From assembly GCA_025403435.1 (NCBI GenBank), contig CM046349.1:24303854-24367853 (forward strand): a DNA stretch of 64,000 nt, written 5' to 3'. This DNA is from Artocarpus heterophyllus (lineage: Eukaryota; Streptophyta; Magnoliopsida; Rosales; Moraceae). The notes under the pieces are model-generated. The model worked only from the letters and a program-made list of their open reading frames with translations. It searched no databases and was not told the origin of the DNA. How positions within the stretch are numbered: the stretch's first letter is position 1; each line of letters opens with the position of its first letter. The position numbers and the translations under genes were made by a program. Below are positions 1 to 11,500 of the stretch, piece after piece.

Positions 1-1259
1 CAAAAGGACCGTACATCTATTATAACACATAGAAATAAAAAGCTAAATATGACCAATGACGACTTTAATGATTTTGATTTTTGGAAATTAAAGAGCTTTT
101 TCTTTTCCTTTCTTTTCTTTTCGTTGAAATCTTAGGAGCGACCTTTTAGATAGGAATCAAATTATCTATTCTTTTTTTTTATTTTTTTCTATAGTTCGTT
201 ATCCCAGAATTAAAGAATGAAAACTTTACTTGTGACCATTCAGATTGATCTGAATGGTTGTCCTTCCGTTAGGGGGCAAGACTTTATTTGACAACTTGTG
301 TTGGGTGGATATAGATGGCTTTCTAAATTATGTTGTGAGAGAGAGAGAGAGAGGGATTTTATATCTTTCTGTCAGAATAAATGGCAGAGATCCAGTTCGT
401 GCTATTGACTTGACACTTTACATAAAAAAAAAAAAGAAGAGTTTTTTTAAGTAGCTCCTACGTGGAGCTAACTCTATTTCTTACCTCTATTTTTCTCAAA
501 TTAATGGGATCCACTAAACTTAGAAAGAAATAATTTTTTTCCTCCTCTCTCCTCCCAAACTCCCAAATCCTTCCTAATTTCAACTCTCCTTTTGTTGCTA
601 TGTTTCACTAAATCCTTAGATTTCTCTTCAACAAATCTTCACAGTGCACACCATTATCAACCTCAGCCAAACAATTTAAAGAAAGCTTCTCTACTAAAAA
701 AATCAATAAAGAAAAAAAAAGAAGAAAAACACGCTTCTTTGCCATATAGTGATCGATGATGTCTGACGACTACCCCTCCTCTAAGTTGAATCTCCTTGCC
801 TGACTCCTCAAGTGTCAACTCTCTAACTCCATCTGTCTCTCTCTCTAACAATTATACTTTCTGGTTAAGCATTTTTTTTTTGTTTTTCCCTTTTTTGGTT
901 TACTTCCCTATAAACTAAACTTCTATTTGAAAATACAAAATTAAATGGAAAAGGATAATTTGTTGGAGTAATTTGCCTCTTAAAAAACGAGTTACATGTT
1001 TGAAAGAAATCAACTAGTTTGATTTGATTATTTATTTATTTTTTTGTGAGACTGGTTAGATACAATTAAGAGAGAAGATTTGATTTTTCAAAAAAAAAAT
1101 AAAATAAAGAGGTGCCTCAATTTACTTCCTCTACTTTATCCGTAAACTAGTCTCCATTAAAGTTGCAAACAAACTCTTCCAAAACCAACAAAGATTTTTG
1201 CCATCTATTATTTCTTAGCTAGAGTCCTTTAGGGCTTGTGAGGTCTCCAAAACATCTTT
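1..1259. other. AT-rich flanking DNA, no gene recognised
   Basis: This stretch is A/T-rich, with long homopolymer runs and pyrimidine-rich tracts around 540-620 and 830-890. The open frames on either strand are short and low in complexity, and I recognise no domain, RNA gene or transposon end. It is most likely intergenic DNA beside the retrotransposon block, although a non-coding part of a gene (UTR or intron) cannot be excluded. Confidence 0.5.
337..353. repeat. (GA)n microsatellite
   Basis: A run of about eight GA dinucleotides in otherwise mixed sequence. It is a simple repeat. Confidence 0.9.
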
Positions 1260-2000
1260 ATGTAAGTGCTCAGTGCACTTATTTGTGCTTTAAGCACTTT
1301 TGTTATAAAAAAAAGTCTGTAGTGTAGAGAGTGCTTTGAGCACTAATGACGTGTGTGGCTCAAAATTCATGTGTTGGCTGAACACTTTTGTTGGTTGTAT
1401 TCTAGGTGATGGCCATAGAATATATATAGATGATTTGGGTCCCTGGGGCTGCTCTCCTTCTAGAATTTTTAAACCATTAAATGTCAGAAAGAAAAGTCCT
1501 AGAAGCTCCCAAGGTAGCGTGGAATGGCGAGCTTCACAAACGGAGGACGGCAGCAAGCCTGGCATATGGACTGCACAACGACCCGCAATGGCCGAAGGTA
1601 GGCATTTACACGTTTCTGCATTTTTTTATCTTTATGTGCTTACGGTTTATTGTTTATTAAATCATTATTAGGTTTAACAGTTGGTGTCAGAGTAGTTTTA
1701 TGTCTTTGCCTTGCATTTGAGTAATCTATTAAGACTACTCATTTTTGAAAAATTTACGTAACATTTATTTTTGGATTTGGGTTTTTGATGTTTTGAGGTT
1801 TTGATGGAAACTAAGATTATAAATCATTTGGATATTGGATTTCTAACATTTCTACATTTTGAACCATCAATTTCTGCGACTAAAATGTGTAAAAAACTAT
1901 CGGGTTTCAAATAGGCCTACAACTGGGTCATACGAATCCAGTTGAAGGTTGAAGACAACCTTCACAGAAAAAAAGGACGTCGTTTTGTCAAAAAAAAAAT
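1260..2000 (+). other. Possible LTR end, PBS-like site and leader of an unidentified retroelement
   Basis: Around 1681-1692 the sequence TTGGTGTCAGAG resembles the initiator-tRNA-Met primer binding site used by many plant LTR retrotransposons (consensus TTGGTATCAGAGC). It follows a stretch ending in ttaaca, as an LTR end could. No matching second LTR, gag or pol follows. From about 2000 the sequence changes to the 3' remnant of a Tat-type Gypsy element. If real, this is a truncated 5' end of another element joined to G1, but the resemblance over 12 bases could be chance. Confidence 0.25.
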
Positions 2001-2019
2001 TTCCCAGCATGCCGACTCG

Positions 2020-2260
2020 TCCAAGCTGTGGAGGACTTCAAGGCATCCCTAGAGTATGTCTTTTATTACTACTTCGAGATAATGGACCTCTGTGACTACC
2101 TTATTCAGAAGCATCCCGAGGCTGAGGGCTTCGACTAGTCGCTTATAGTTGAGCCATGCAGAGCACAGTCCAACAACCGGAGCAGGAAGAGGTCGTCGAA
2201 TTGGACGGCGAGGATGTGGGGTCGAGCAAGGTGGAGACGGCGATGCTGGGGAAGGGGCCC
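2020..2260 (+). pseudogene. Remnant of an antisense ORF of a Tat-type Gypsy element
   Basis: On the + strand, opposite to the G1 polyprotein, a broken frame reads AVEDFKASLEY, then DLCDYLIQKHPEAEGFD. After a frameshift near 2156 an acidic tail follows that includes QPEQEEVVELDGEDVG. From family knowledge, Tat/Grande-type elements often carry an extra ORF between integrase and the 3' LTR in antisense orientation, with DFK.S.EY-like and C..YL-like motifs and an acidic end. The place (just beyond the G1 integrase) and the orientation both fit. One stop near 2137 and the frameshift show decay. The function of this ORF type is not established. The assignment rests on motif resemblance from memory. 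Confidence 0.5.
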
Positions 2261-3189
2261 AGGCTTAACTTTGTTTCTTTTTTTGTTTATCCGGTCTTGG
2301 GAGGTGCCCGGTTACTTGTACCTCCCCATCACTCTTTATAATGAAAATTTTATTTTCCCAAGTTCATCACTTCTCAGAATTCATATTTATTTCGTTTTTG
2401 AATTTTTCCAAGTGCGATTGTTCTCAGATGGAAATTTCATTTTGAGTGAGGAGTTTCTCCGGAGTGAAGTTTGATCTTCATTTGCTGAGTTAGCTAAGAC
2501 CTCGGGGTGATTGAGTTAGGAACTTTTGCAAGTTAAGTGCTCCTCGGGAGATGCATTCTTGAACCATAGGATTCCGAGCCCACCTTTTTCAACTCCATTC
2601 TTAACGAGTTTAACATCTCGGTGATGAAATGTCTTACCTAAGTTAAACATTCCTCGAAGGGAAACTTCTTAGGAAAAGTGATTATCGAGTTTAGCCGAGC
2701 AGGGATTACTTGATCGGGCAGAGCGCAATGACATGTGGTACCCTGTACCCTGTCACCACCCTTAGACTTGTTTAAGTTTACAGAAACTTGTACAAGTCTA
2801 ATGTTGGTTGGGCATAATTATGCCAGGGCGACTCTATTTGGGTGGTCCGTATGGCAACAGACTAATGGTTAGCATGATGCCAATTAGCCCCCCAGTCCGG
2901 TTGGTCGGGATGACCCTCCCTCTTTGGGATTTATGGTTTGTTCCCTCGGGCTGAAGTTATGGCCTCCATTTCGAGAGTTATATTTTCCTTAACACATATT
3001 GCTCGATAGAACAGTGTAGGAATTTACATTTCATTAATGTATAATATTTACATTCCAATCCTATTTAGTAGGTTTAGTTACAAAAAGAATATAGCTAGAG
3101 GTCAAAAAAAATTTCTAGCATCGGTTAGCAAAAGAATCTTTTCAGGAGCTTGGTGTTCCAAGGATGACCAAGCAAGTTGCCCTCCATGT
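2261..3189 (-). other. G1 3' untranslated region, degraded
   Basis: Between the antisense ORF remnant and the G1 integrase lies about 0.9 kb of mixed-composition sequence without a convincing frame. It probably belongs to the 3' non-coding part of G1, which is long in Tat-type elements. I find no polypurine tract or LTR start that I can defend. Confidence 0.4.
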
Positions 3190-4330
3190 TAGATAATTTA
3201 TAGGTGCCTGGCCGGACAATCCCAACAACCTTGTACATCTCGTCCCATTTTAGATCGAAAGACCCTAACCTGAACTGCTAAACTATGACCTTTTTAAGCA
3301 CCAAATCTCCCACTTTGAAGCTCCTCGGTTGGACTCATTGTTGTAGTACCGAGCAACGACTTGGTTCCAAGCTGCGTTACGAATAGCTGCTTGGTTCCTT
3401 TTTTCCTCGAGCAAGTCAAGTTCGAACACCATGACCTCGGCATTTTGAATTTCTTCGTAATGTTCAACCCTGAAGCTTGGCAGTCCTACTTCGGCTGGGA
3501 TGATAGCCTCAACTCCATACACGAGCGAGAACGGGGTCTCCCCGGTAGCCGTTCGGGCAGTTGTTTGGTAAGCCTAGAGCACTTTTGGGAGCTCGTCAAT
3601 CCATACTCCCTTAAGGCCTTCGAGCTTTTTCTTCAAGTTGTCTTTGATTGTTTTATTGACTGCTTCTACTTTCCGTTGCTTTAAGGATAGCTTAGAGAGG
3701 AAAAGACCTTCTTAATACCGAGCTGTTCACATAGATGAAAGAGACTTGAAGATTCAAACTACTTTGCATTGTCGGTCACAATGGTATGCAAGACCCTGAA
3801 CTGACAAATGATATTCTTCCATACAAATTTGGTGCACTTTGCCTTGGTCATGTTGGTGCATGGCACTATTTCGACCCATTTGGCCAGATAGTCGATGGCC
3901 ACAATGCAATACTTAAATTGAGATCGGGCTTAGAGAAGTGGCCCGATCAGATCAATGGCCTACTTTACGAAAGGCCATGCTGATGTTACCAAGGTAAGTG
4001 GCTCGGCATGGTGTCGGGGCACCCTCGCTAATTGCTGACATTTGAGACATTTTCACGTGAAGTCTTTATAGTCCTATTCCATAGTCGGCCAGTAATATCC
4101 CTGTCGAAGACACTTCTAGGCCAAGGACCGCCCCCTGAAGTGATTAGATATTGAGCCTCCTTAAGCCCTATGCACTTCAAACACAGTGCGGTGTAGCCTT
4201 GCCGATATAGTTTTCTGTCGATCATTGAATACTGGGCCGAGCTATTGCAGATACGGCGTGCCCCTTCTCGATCGTTGGGTAATTCAGCTGTGGTCAGGTA
4301 TTGGATGATCGAGTCCATCCATGTGGCCTC
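3190..4330 (-). pseudogene. G1 integrase (broken)
   Basis: The minus strand encodes pieces of a Ty3/Gypsy integrase. Between 4318 and 4028 lie the RNase H-integrase spacer and the start of the zinc-binding region (RRICNSSAQYSMIDRKLYR, then CLKCIGLKEAQYLI). The catalytic core lies in broken frames near 3990-3680. Between 3522 and 3283 is the C-terminal part (YGVEAIIPAEVGLPSFRVEH, then NQVVARYYN), which is characteristic of Tat/Athila-type elements. The reading continues out of frame to about 3160, where the segment encoding a YKL.DME-like end lies. The G2 integrase at 32571-33760 is a closely similar, slightly better preserved copy. Several stops and frameshifts make it non-functional. Confidence 0.8.
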
Positions 4331-4401
4331 ATGTTTTTCTACTACACTTACTACCTATTTGTTAATACTTGGCTTGGCTAATCTTTCAATGGGAACCGAA
4401 G

Positions 4402-4822
4402 TTAAGTCATTGTCGCCCAAACCTGAGGCAAGCCAAGCAAGCACATCGGCATCTGAGTTTTTCGATCTGGGGATTTTCTTGAATGAGTAAAACATAAACT
4501 GCCTGAGCAACATCCTAAACTCTTGTAATTACGCGGCCATTGATTCTGTTCAGGCTTGAAATACCCAGTAACTTGTTGGACGAAGAGCATCGAGTCGCTA
4601 TGAATGACTATATGGTCTACCCACGGTCCCTGGCGATTCTTGGTCTGGCCAAGAGAGCCTCATACTCCACCTCATTGTTGGAGGCTTTGAAATCGAACCA
4701 AATTGTGTAGATTGCTTTGTATCTATTCAGGCTTATTAAAACCAATCTGGCACCCGAACCTTCCGCGTAGGAAGATCCATCAACAAAAAGCTTCCATTCT
4801 AGTTATGGTGTGGTGTGACCTT
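4402..4822 (-). pseudogene. G1 RNase H, 3' part (split by Copia A)
   Basis: The minus-strand sequence matches the RNase H region of G2 around 33994-34240. Both contain frames reading FVQQVTGYF or VVQQVT, and the stretch upstream that encodes a KLFVDGSS-like motif in this family. It stops at 4822, where the Copia LTR begins, and resumes at 29967. Stops interrupt the frame. RNase H would remove RNA from the RNA/DNA hybrid during reverse transcription. Confidence 0.75.
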
Positions 4823-6257
4823 TGTTAGACATATATGCCCTAAGGAGTAAAAATGTAATACGTTTTTGGAGACATTTTTATCAATAAAGAATTTATTCAT
4901 TTATATATACCAAATCTTGTCCTCTTTATGTTTATTTTTGTTGAATGTATGATAAGTAAATAGTAGTTTGAGATTGTCAGTGTAAACCTTAAGAATTAGG
5001 CATATGATGGACTGATAATGTGGAAGATACGATTCTTAAGGTGACGGTCGAAAACATATGATCCGCAATCGAGGGAATAAAGTTGGGTGCTTTATTCATG
5101 TAAAGATTGTTATGTTGTCTATATCCCTTTTGGGAGATGGTTTGTCTTGGCCATCGGAGTTGGACTCCGTGAATAGAAACATTGACACGTTGTCATAGGT
5201 AACGATGTGTTGGATCAGGACATAAAGTGAATTGATTTGGATTAATAATTCTGTCTTGACAAATCGATTCACTTTAGACAGTCATTTGTATTGTATCTTA
5301 ATCTTGAGATGAATAGTAGGCCCGTTGTCTCGACTTGTGCCTTTTGATGTACCAAAGGGTGACTCCCACATCTCTATAGTGGTATGCATGCCGGTACGTT
5401 GGAGGCATGACTCTTGATAACGTAGACTTGTTATTCATAGATATGGAATCCATAACTCCTCTTTAGGAGTAATGATATCCTCTTATATGCGTTGTCCTCT
5501 AATTGAAAAACTGGAGCGCTCAACCATTTGGATACATAGGTGTAACCGAATGGTATACTAACTTTGGATAGTAAGTTTTCTAATGGTGAGACAATGGAAC
5601 GTAAGATAAAAATAATCGGGAAGGTAAGACAGAACTTGTCCTTAAGCCGATTACAGATTGTCATATGGGGATACGGTACACTATGATATGTCATGGAGAC
5701 TTAGCTATACGAGCTTCGTAATTCTATAAAGTTCGAGAGTGCAGCTCCAAGCTTTTAGTGGAGTAGCGTTGGAGTTGATAATTATGAAATGTATATATGG
5801 GATATTGGGTTTCATAATTATCATGAGCTTGAACTTTATAGGTCCGTTTTGGTCCCCTTTGCTAGCTCACAAAATCCTGTAACGACACGGCGTGCTTTTC
5901 CAATAATTGGTGACTTATGTCGGATTTATCAGATTGGTTTAAAATTTGTAAGAATCAAATAATTCATGTCTGTTTATCGGTTGAATTAATTTTGTAAGAA
6001 ATTTGTTCAAGATAAACTTGTTGAATTATTGCGATTAGATAATTCTTGTCTATTTATCGGTTGATTTAATTTTGGATAAATTAGATCAAGATAAACTTGT
6101 AGAATTATTGTGAATTGATTTATTTTCTTAGAGATTATCTTGATAAAGTTTGTTTTGATCAGATATCTTCTCTATTGGGTTATTTGAATCAAAACTGAGA
6201 CTTTATCCTTTTGAATCTTGGGTGGAAAATAAAAGATTTGAGGAGATTTTTTCTCGG

Positions 6258-6345
6258 GAGTTCGGCCTACTGAATGACGTGGTCGGCCTACCAAACTGGC
6301 CTGTTTGGCCTGCAGATCAGAATGTTCGGCCTGACGATCAGCGGG
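6258..6345 (+). repeat. Palindromic 22-bp array in LTR (CGGCCTRCC orientation)
   Basis: Four or five degenerate copies of a TTCGGCCTGCCGAA-like core occur here. They are spaced roughly 20-22 bp in an AT-rich LTR. The same array, better preserved, lies at 15369-15450 in the B LTR. The 3' LTR of A lacks about 21 bp, close to one unit, within this block. Confidence 0.8.
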
Positions 6346-6456
6346 AGATAAGATTACGCATTTTCATGCGGATCTTATCAGATATTGATCCGAACTTGAT
6401 TCTGTTTCGAGTTTTTGAGACCTAATCTGATAAGGACTAACCCCAGGACCAAGGGC

Positions 6457-6464
6457 TATAAAAA
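6457..6464 (+). promoter_or_regulatory. TATA box of the A 5' LTR
   Basis: TATAAAAA preceded by GGGC, about 390 bp before the LTR end, is the best core-promoter candidate for the retrotransposon RNA. It is conserved in the other LTRs of the family at 15571, 23238, 29005 and 29570. Confidence 0.7.
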
Positions 6465-6855
6465 GGAAGCGAGTCTCATGATTTACTTAGATCAATTGAG
6501 AGATTAAGAGTGATACTCTTCTAGTGAGCATCTAAAAAAACTCCCTGAGAGCTTTTGTTCACAAATCTCGAACACTAGCTTTGGGTTCTCTCTCTTGGTT
6601 GGAAGGAGAGTTACCAGTGGAAGAGCTGAACGTATGAGCCCACACTCACTCTGGTTATGGATAGAGAATAACAAAGAAGACTAGTTGGTTGAGACTCTTC
6701 TGGAACGTTACTTCTCTACGCAAGTTGCGGAGGTTCTTCACACAAAGGTTAGTAAGATCCATCTAATTTATACATATAACATGTCAAACTTGTGTTTTAG
6801 AAATTACTCTGATGAAAATTTTTAAAATTTTGCTGCGCACTTTGTTTCCAACAAT

Positions 6856-6868
6856 TGGTATTAGAGCC
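6856..6868 (+). other. Primer binding site, initiator tRNA-Met type (element A)
   Basis: TGGTATTAGAGCC lies two bases after the LTR end. It matches the complement of the plant initiator tRNA-Met 3' end with one change (TGGTATCAGAGCC in copy B1). It would prime minus-strand DNA synthesis. Confidence 0.9.
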
Positions 6869-8502
6869 AAGGTTTTTACATAATTTGCAAGTTTGTGATC
6901 ATGTTATATGTATAAATTTTGTGATCTTAATCTCTCCTATGCTTGAATTGAATTTTATAGAGAGATGGCACTCTAGGTTTCTATATAATATATATGTTGT
7001 CATGGATTAAGTGGTGAATGTTTATTAATTAATTATGGTTGATTAAATCGTTGTTTATTTATTTATTAATTAATTAATACTGGTTATGGTTTCTTAGAGG
7101 TTAGAATGTGTGTCTAGGTTTTTCATGTAATTAGATGGCGGACTATCATCTCCGTCTAGGAATTGTTATTTATTTTTTAATTTATAAAAATTTTGTAATT
7201 AAATAATTATTCAGAGAAGACGGAACGAGAAGTCGGATCTTAAAGATTGATGATGGCACCTCCAAGTATTGCCTGAGTCTCTAATTTTATGTTTTTGAAT
7301 TGTTGAAAATAAAATTGATGAATTGCATTAAAATTGTATTTTTTGGAAGGAACGTTTTTTGCTCGGTCGGCATGCCAGACCTCACCGTTCGGCAGGCCGA
7401 AGGTCATAGATCGGTAGGCCTGACGTGTGGTCCGGCAGGCCGACAGTGGGGCAGAAATTTGGGTGCTCTGCCGGCAGGCCAAACTTTCAGTTCGGTAGGC
7501 TGAACCTTCATGATCGGCAGACCGATCACCCAGATCGGCCTGCCGATCGAGAGCTGCCAAGTGTCCAAAAAAGGTGCAATTTTTCTAGTGCAGTTTTGAT
7601 TTTATTTTTGGGACGATTCTGAGAAACATTAAATTTGGATATGACCGAAAATATGAAGTATTCGATTCATACGGGATTGAAGACTTGAAGATGGATATTG
7701 CATGAAGAAGGATACAGCTTGAGGATTCAAGGATGAAGAATCAATAAATGTCTCGATTGTTCTCTTGTAATCTTTGTTTTTCTATTCTTTAGGGTGGAAC
7801 CATAATATTACGGTTATTATTATTTTGCTTGTAGCTTTGCTTGTTTGCATTATAATATGATTTACCATGTATATTGATAACATGTCATATAGAATAGGGA
7901 GTGCCGCTCATATTAAAATTGTTCATGCATAATTTTAAAATAAAACCTTGACTTCAAAAGATTGAGTGGGAGAAGGTTTTCGAAGAGAGGACCTAAGGCC
8001 TCCATCATTGGTCCATAGGAAGAACAAGGTGGGCCTGACCCCTAGGAAGGGATTTCTATCATGTACCAAATTGGATCTCTGAAAGGATAAGGTATTTTAG
8101 TGTGATTTATGGTTGCACACCCCTAGGTGGTGATTATAAATCATGGATAAAATATTGAAACAGTGGTTATACACTCACGTTAATTTTGTTATTAACCTCC
8201 CCTCGGAGCTCTGTTAATAAAATTAATGGCCAAAGAAACGATTATTAGTATATGCTGGATCATACGGGTCCTGGATGGCATATATTAAACAGGAGGGGAT
8301 CCGTGTTCCTGATTGAATTTGGCATGACTCCCCTAGGAGCTTGTTGAATTCTAAGTTGGGAATTATCGTTGTAAGGTTGTGATATTTTCAAGGTTTTGAC
8401 ACATAAACACGTTTGTATGTTTTTACATGATTGTATTATCTTACTAAATTATTATATATGTTTGCTTATGTTTGGTTTATGATTCTTTATTGTAGATTGA
8501 AA
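6869..8502 (+). other. Untranslated leader of Copia element A
   Basis: About 1.6 kb lies between the primer binding site and the first gag methionine. It has no long frame. It is mostly AT-rich apart from the GC-rich palindromic array at 7366-7552, and it is collinear with the leader of B1 (15986-17634). Confidence 0.85.
7366..7552 (+). repeat. Palindromic 22-bp array in leader of A (CGGCAGGCCG orientation)
   Basis: About eight degenerate units with the core TCGGCAGGCCGA are spaced about 21-22 bp. Several are altered (for example CGGTAGGCC and CGGCAGACC). The orientation is opposite to the array in the LTR of the same element. Confidence 0.85.
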
Positions 8503-11500
8503 ATGTCTAAAAACGCTTTATCTTTGATACTTGACAAAAACCAATTAACCGGTGAGAATTATAACGATTGGAAACGGAACTTGCATATCGTCCTATCCTT
8601 TGAGAAACTAAAATATGTGCTGACAGCTCCTTGTCCTCCTGAGCCAACGGGAGACTCAAGTAATGAGCAATTCCAAGCATACGATCGCTGGAAAGATGCT
8701 AATGATCAGGCCCGCTGCTATGTTATGGCTAGCATGAACAACGTGCTGCAGGCTCAACATCAAGATTATGAGACTGCGAAGCAGATCTTGGATAATCTTG
8801 AGGATATGTTCGGAGGCCAGGCCATAACGAAGTGACAAGGGGCGCTTCAAAAACTCTTGAACTGTAGACATAGACCGGGGACATCTGTAAAGGAGCACAT
8901 GATGTTGGTCATGGGATACCTCGTTGAGGCTCAAACCAATAGAGCTGACATCGATGCTGAAACTCAGATGACTATGGTCTTTGAGACTCTGTCTAAGGAA
9001 TTTATTCCGTTTAGAGCTACTTTTAATTTAAGCAATAGACGGGATATGACCTTGACAGAACTGATGAAACAGTTACAGGAGTTTGAACTGTTGATCAGGG
9101 AGTCTCCTACTGGTGGTGAGGCCAACATGGTAGCTGCTTCTGGTTCCAATCCTAACTCTGGGAATGGAAAGAAGCAACGGGCCAAGAATGGGAAGTCTTC
9201 TATTCCTGCTACTACCAAGAGCAAGAAGAAGAAGAAGAAGAAGAAGAACTTAAAGAAGCTTAAGTGCTTCTTCTGTGGTAAGGTCAGGCATATAAAGAAG
9301 CATTGTAAGGACTTCCTTTCCAAGGGAGGTAGGTGTGATCTTCTATATTTAGAAACTTGTTTGGTTGAGGAATCTAGTGACATCTGGGTCATAGATTTTG
9401 GTGGAACTAATCATGTTTGTGTTTCTCTATAGGGATTCAAAGAAACGAGAAGTCTACTACGTGAAGACTTAACGCTTCAGATGGGCGATGGATCCTTGGT
9501 CTCAGCGGAAGCAGTGGGAGATGTCCATCTTTACTTTGATAATTATAGGAATTTAATTTTGCGAGATTGTTTTTATGTTCCTAAATTTAAAAGGAATTTA
9601 ATTTCTGTATCTTCTTTATTTAAAGACTCCTACGTGGTATCTTTTAATGAAAAAGTGGTGATTCGTAAAAACAAATCTTTTATCTGTTCTAGATGGATGC
9701 AAAATAATCTATATTTTATCAAACCTATGATGGACTTATTGCTTAATGCTGAGATAAATGATAATGACTCAAAAAGACTTAAAACTTCTCACTCTAATAA
9801 GATTTATCTTTGGCATTTGCGCCTTGGCCATATTAACCTGAACAGGATTCAAAGGTTGGTAAGGGATGGACCTTTAAGTCACATAAAGGTGGAATCTATA
9901 CCTCAATGTGAATCTTGTTTGGAGGGTAAAATGACCAAAAGACCATACGAGTCTAAGGGCAATAGGGCCAAAGGGGTTCTAGAACTTGTGCATAGTGATG
10001 TTTGCGGACCGATGAACATCCGGCATGAGGAGGGTATGGGTGCTTCATCACTTTTATTGACGATTACTCAAGATATGGGCATGTGTACCTGATGCACCAC
10101 AAAAGGGAAACTTATGATAAGCTCAGGGAGTTTCGGGCTGAAGTGGAAAAGCAATTGGGTATACCCATAAAGGCACTTCGATCTGATCGAGGTGGAGAAT
10201 ACCTTTCTGATGAGTTCTTGGGACACTTGTTAGAGAATGGGATTTTATCCCATTTGACTGCGCCGGGCACTCCGTAGCAGAATGGCGTAGCGGAGAGAAG
10301 GAATAAGACTTTGTTGGACATGATTCGGTCCATGATGAGTTATTCATCATTGCCTTTATCCTTTTGGGGATTGCACTACAAATCACATGTTATCTTTTGA
10401 ACAATGTGCCTTCAAAATCGGTCCCTAAAACTCCTCACGAGTTGTGGACAAGACGGAAGACATCCTTAAACCATATTCGCATATGGGGATGTCTAGCTCA
10501 TGTCCTGTTTAAGGATCCGAATAAGTTGGAAGCATGTTCAGAAGTTTGTGTGTTTGTAGGATATCCAAAAGGGGCTAAAGGAGGTTATTTTTATAACCCA
10601 AAGGAAAATAAAGTCGTGGTTTCAACTAATGCAACTTTCCTTGAGGAGAGTTACATGGATGACTTTAAACCTCGAAGCAAAGTGGTGCTTGAGGAGTTAA
10701 GGTGTGATCCGTTCACTCTGGAGGTTCTGAACGAAACCATTCCGATCGGTGTAGAAAAACCAAACAAACATGAACAACAATCTCAGGGGCTTCGGCGTAG
10801 TGGGAGAATCGGGCGTCAACCTGAGAGGTGTATGTTCAATGGGGAGGTCTTTTTGGCTGAACTAGATGAACATGACAGGGATCCTTATACTTACACAGAA
10901 GCCATGGAGGATGTTGATTCAAGACTCTGGACAGAGGCCATGAACATAGAGATGAAGTCTATGGAGACTAATCGGGTCTGGGAGATTGTGGATTTTCCCG
11001 AAGGGGTAAAACCCATAGGGTGTAAGTGGATCTACAAGAGGAAAAGAGGAGTGGATGGAAAGGTCGAAACCTTTAAGGCTAGACTGGTAGCTAAGGGTTA
11101 TACGCAAAAGGAAGGAATCGATTTTGAGGAAACCTTTTCGCCAGTAGCCATGCTTAAGTCCATCCGGATTCTCTTGTCCATAGCTGCTGCTCTCGACTAC
11201 GAGATTTGGTAGATGGATGTCAAGACGGCTTTTTTGAATGGCTATCTTGATGAGTCCATTTATATGGAACAACCAGACGGGTTCAAGGTCGCGGGTCAAG
11301 AGGGTAAGGTTTGTAAGCTGCTAAAGTCAATTTATGGACTTAAGCAGGCATCCCATTCTTGGAACATAAGATTTGATCAAGTGATCAAGACTTATGGGTT
11401 CTCACAAAATGTGGATGAACCATGTGTTTACAAACACATTAAGGATGGGAAGGTGGTTTTTCTACTGCTCTATGTAGATGACATTGTGCTAATTGGCAAT

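Larger units (their letters stand above)
4823..6853 (+). repeat. 5' LTR of Copia element A
   Basis: The LTR is 2,031 bp, from TGTTAGAC to TTCCAACA, and is directly followed by the primer binding site. It is homologous over its whole length to 12487-13938 plus 29410-29966 (its own 3' LTR) and to the three B LTRs. It contains a palindromic GC-rich array near 6258-6345 and a TATA box at 6457. Confidence 0.95.

Noticed and set aside
663..851. A 62-codon minus-strand frame in the left flank
   Set aside because: It ends in a Phe run from an A-rich tract and has no recognisable motif. Most likely chance.
8964..9392. Minus-strand frames of about 140 codons, repeated in all three Copia copies
   Set aside because: They are antisense to the gag lysine-rich and zinc-knuckle stretch (AAG repeats read as CTT, giving a Phe run). 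Their conservation follows from the coding strand.
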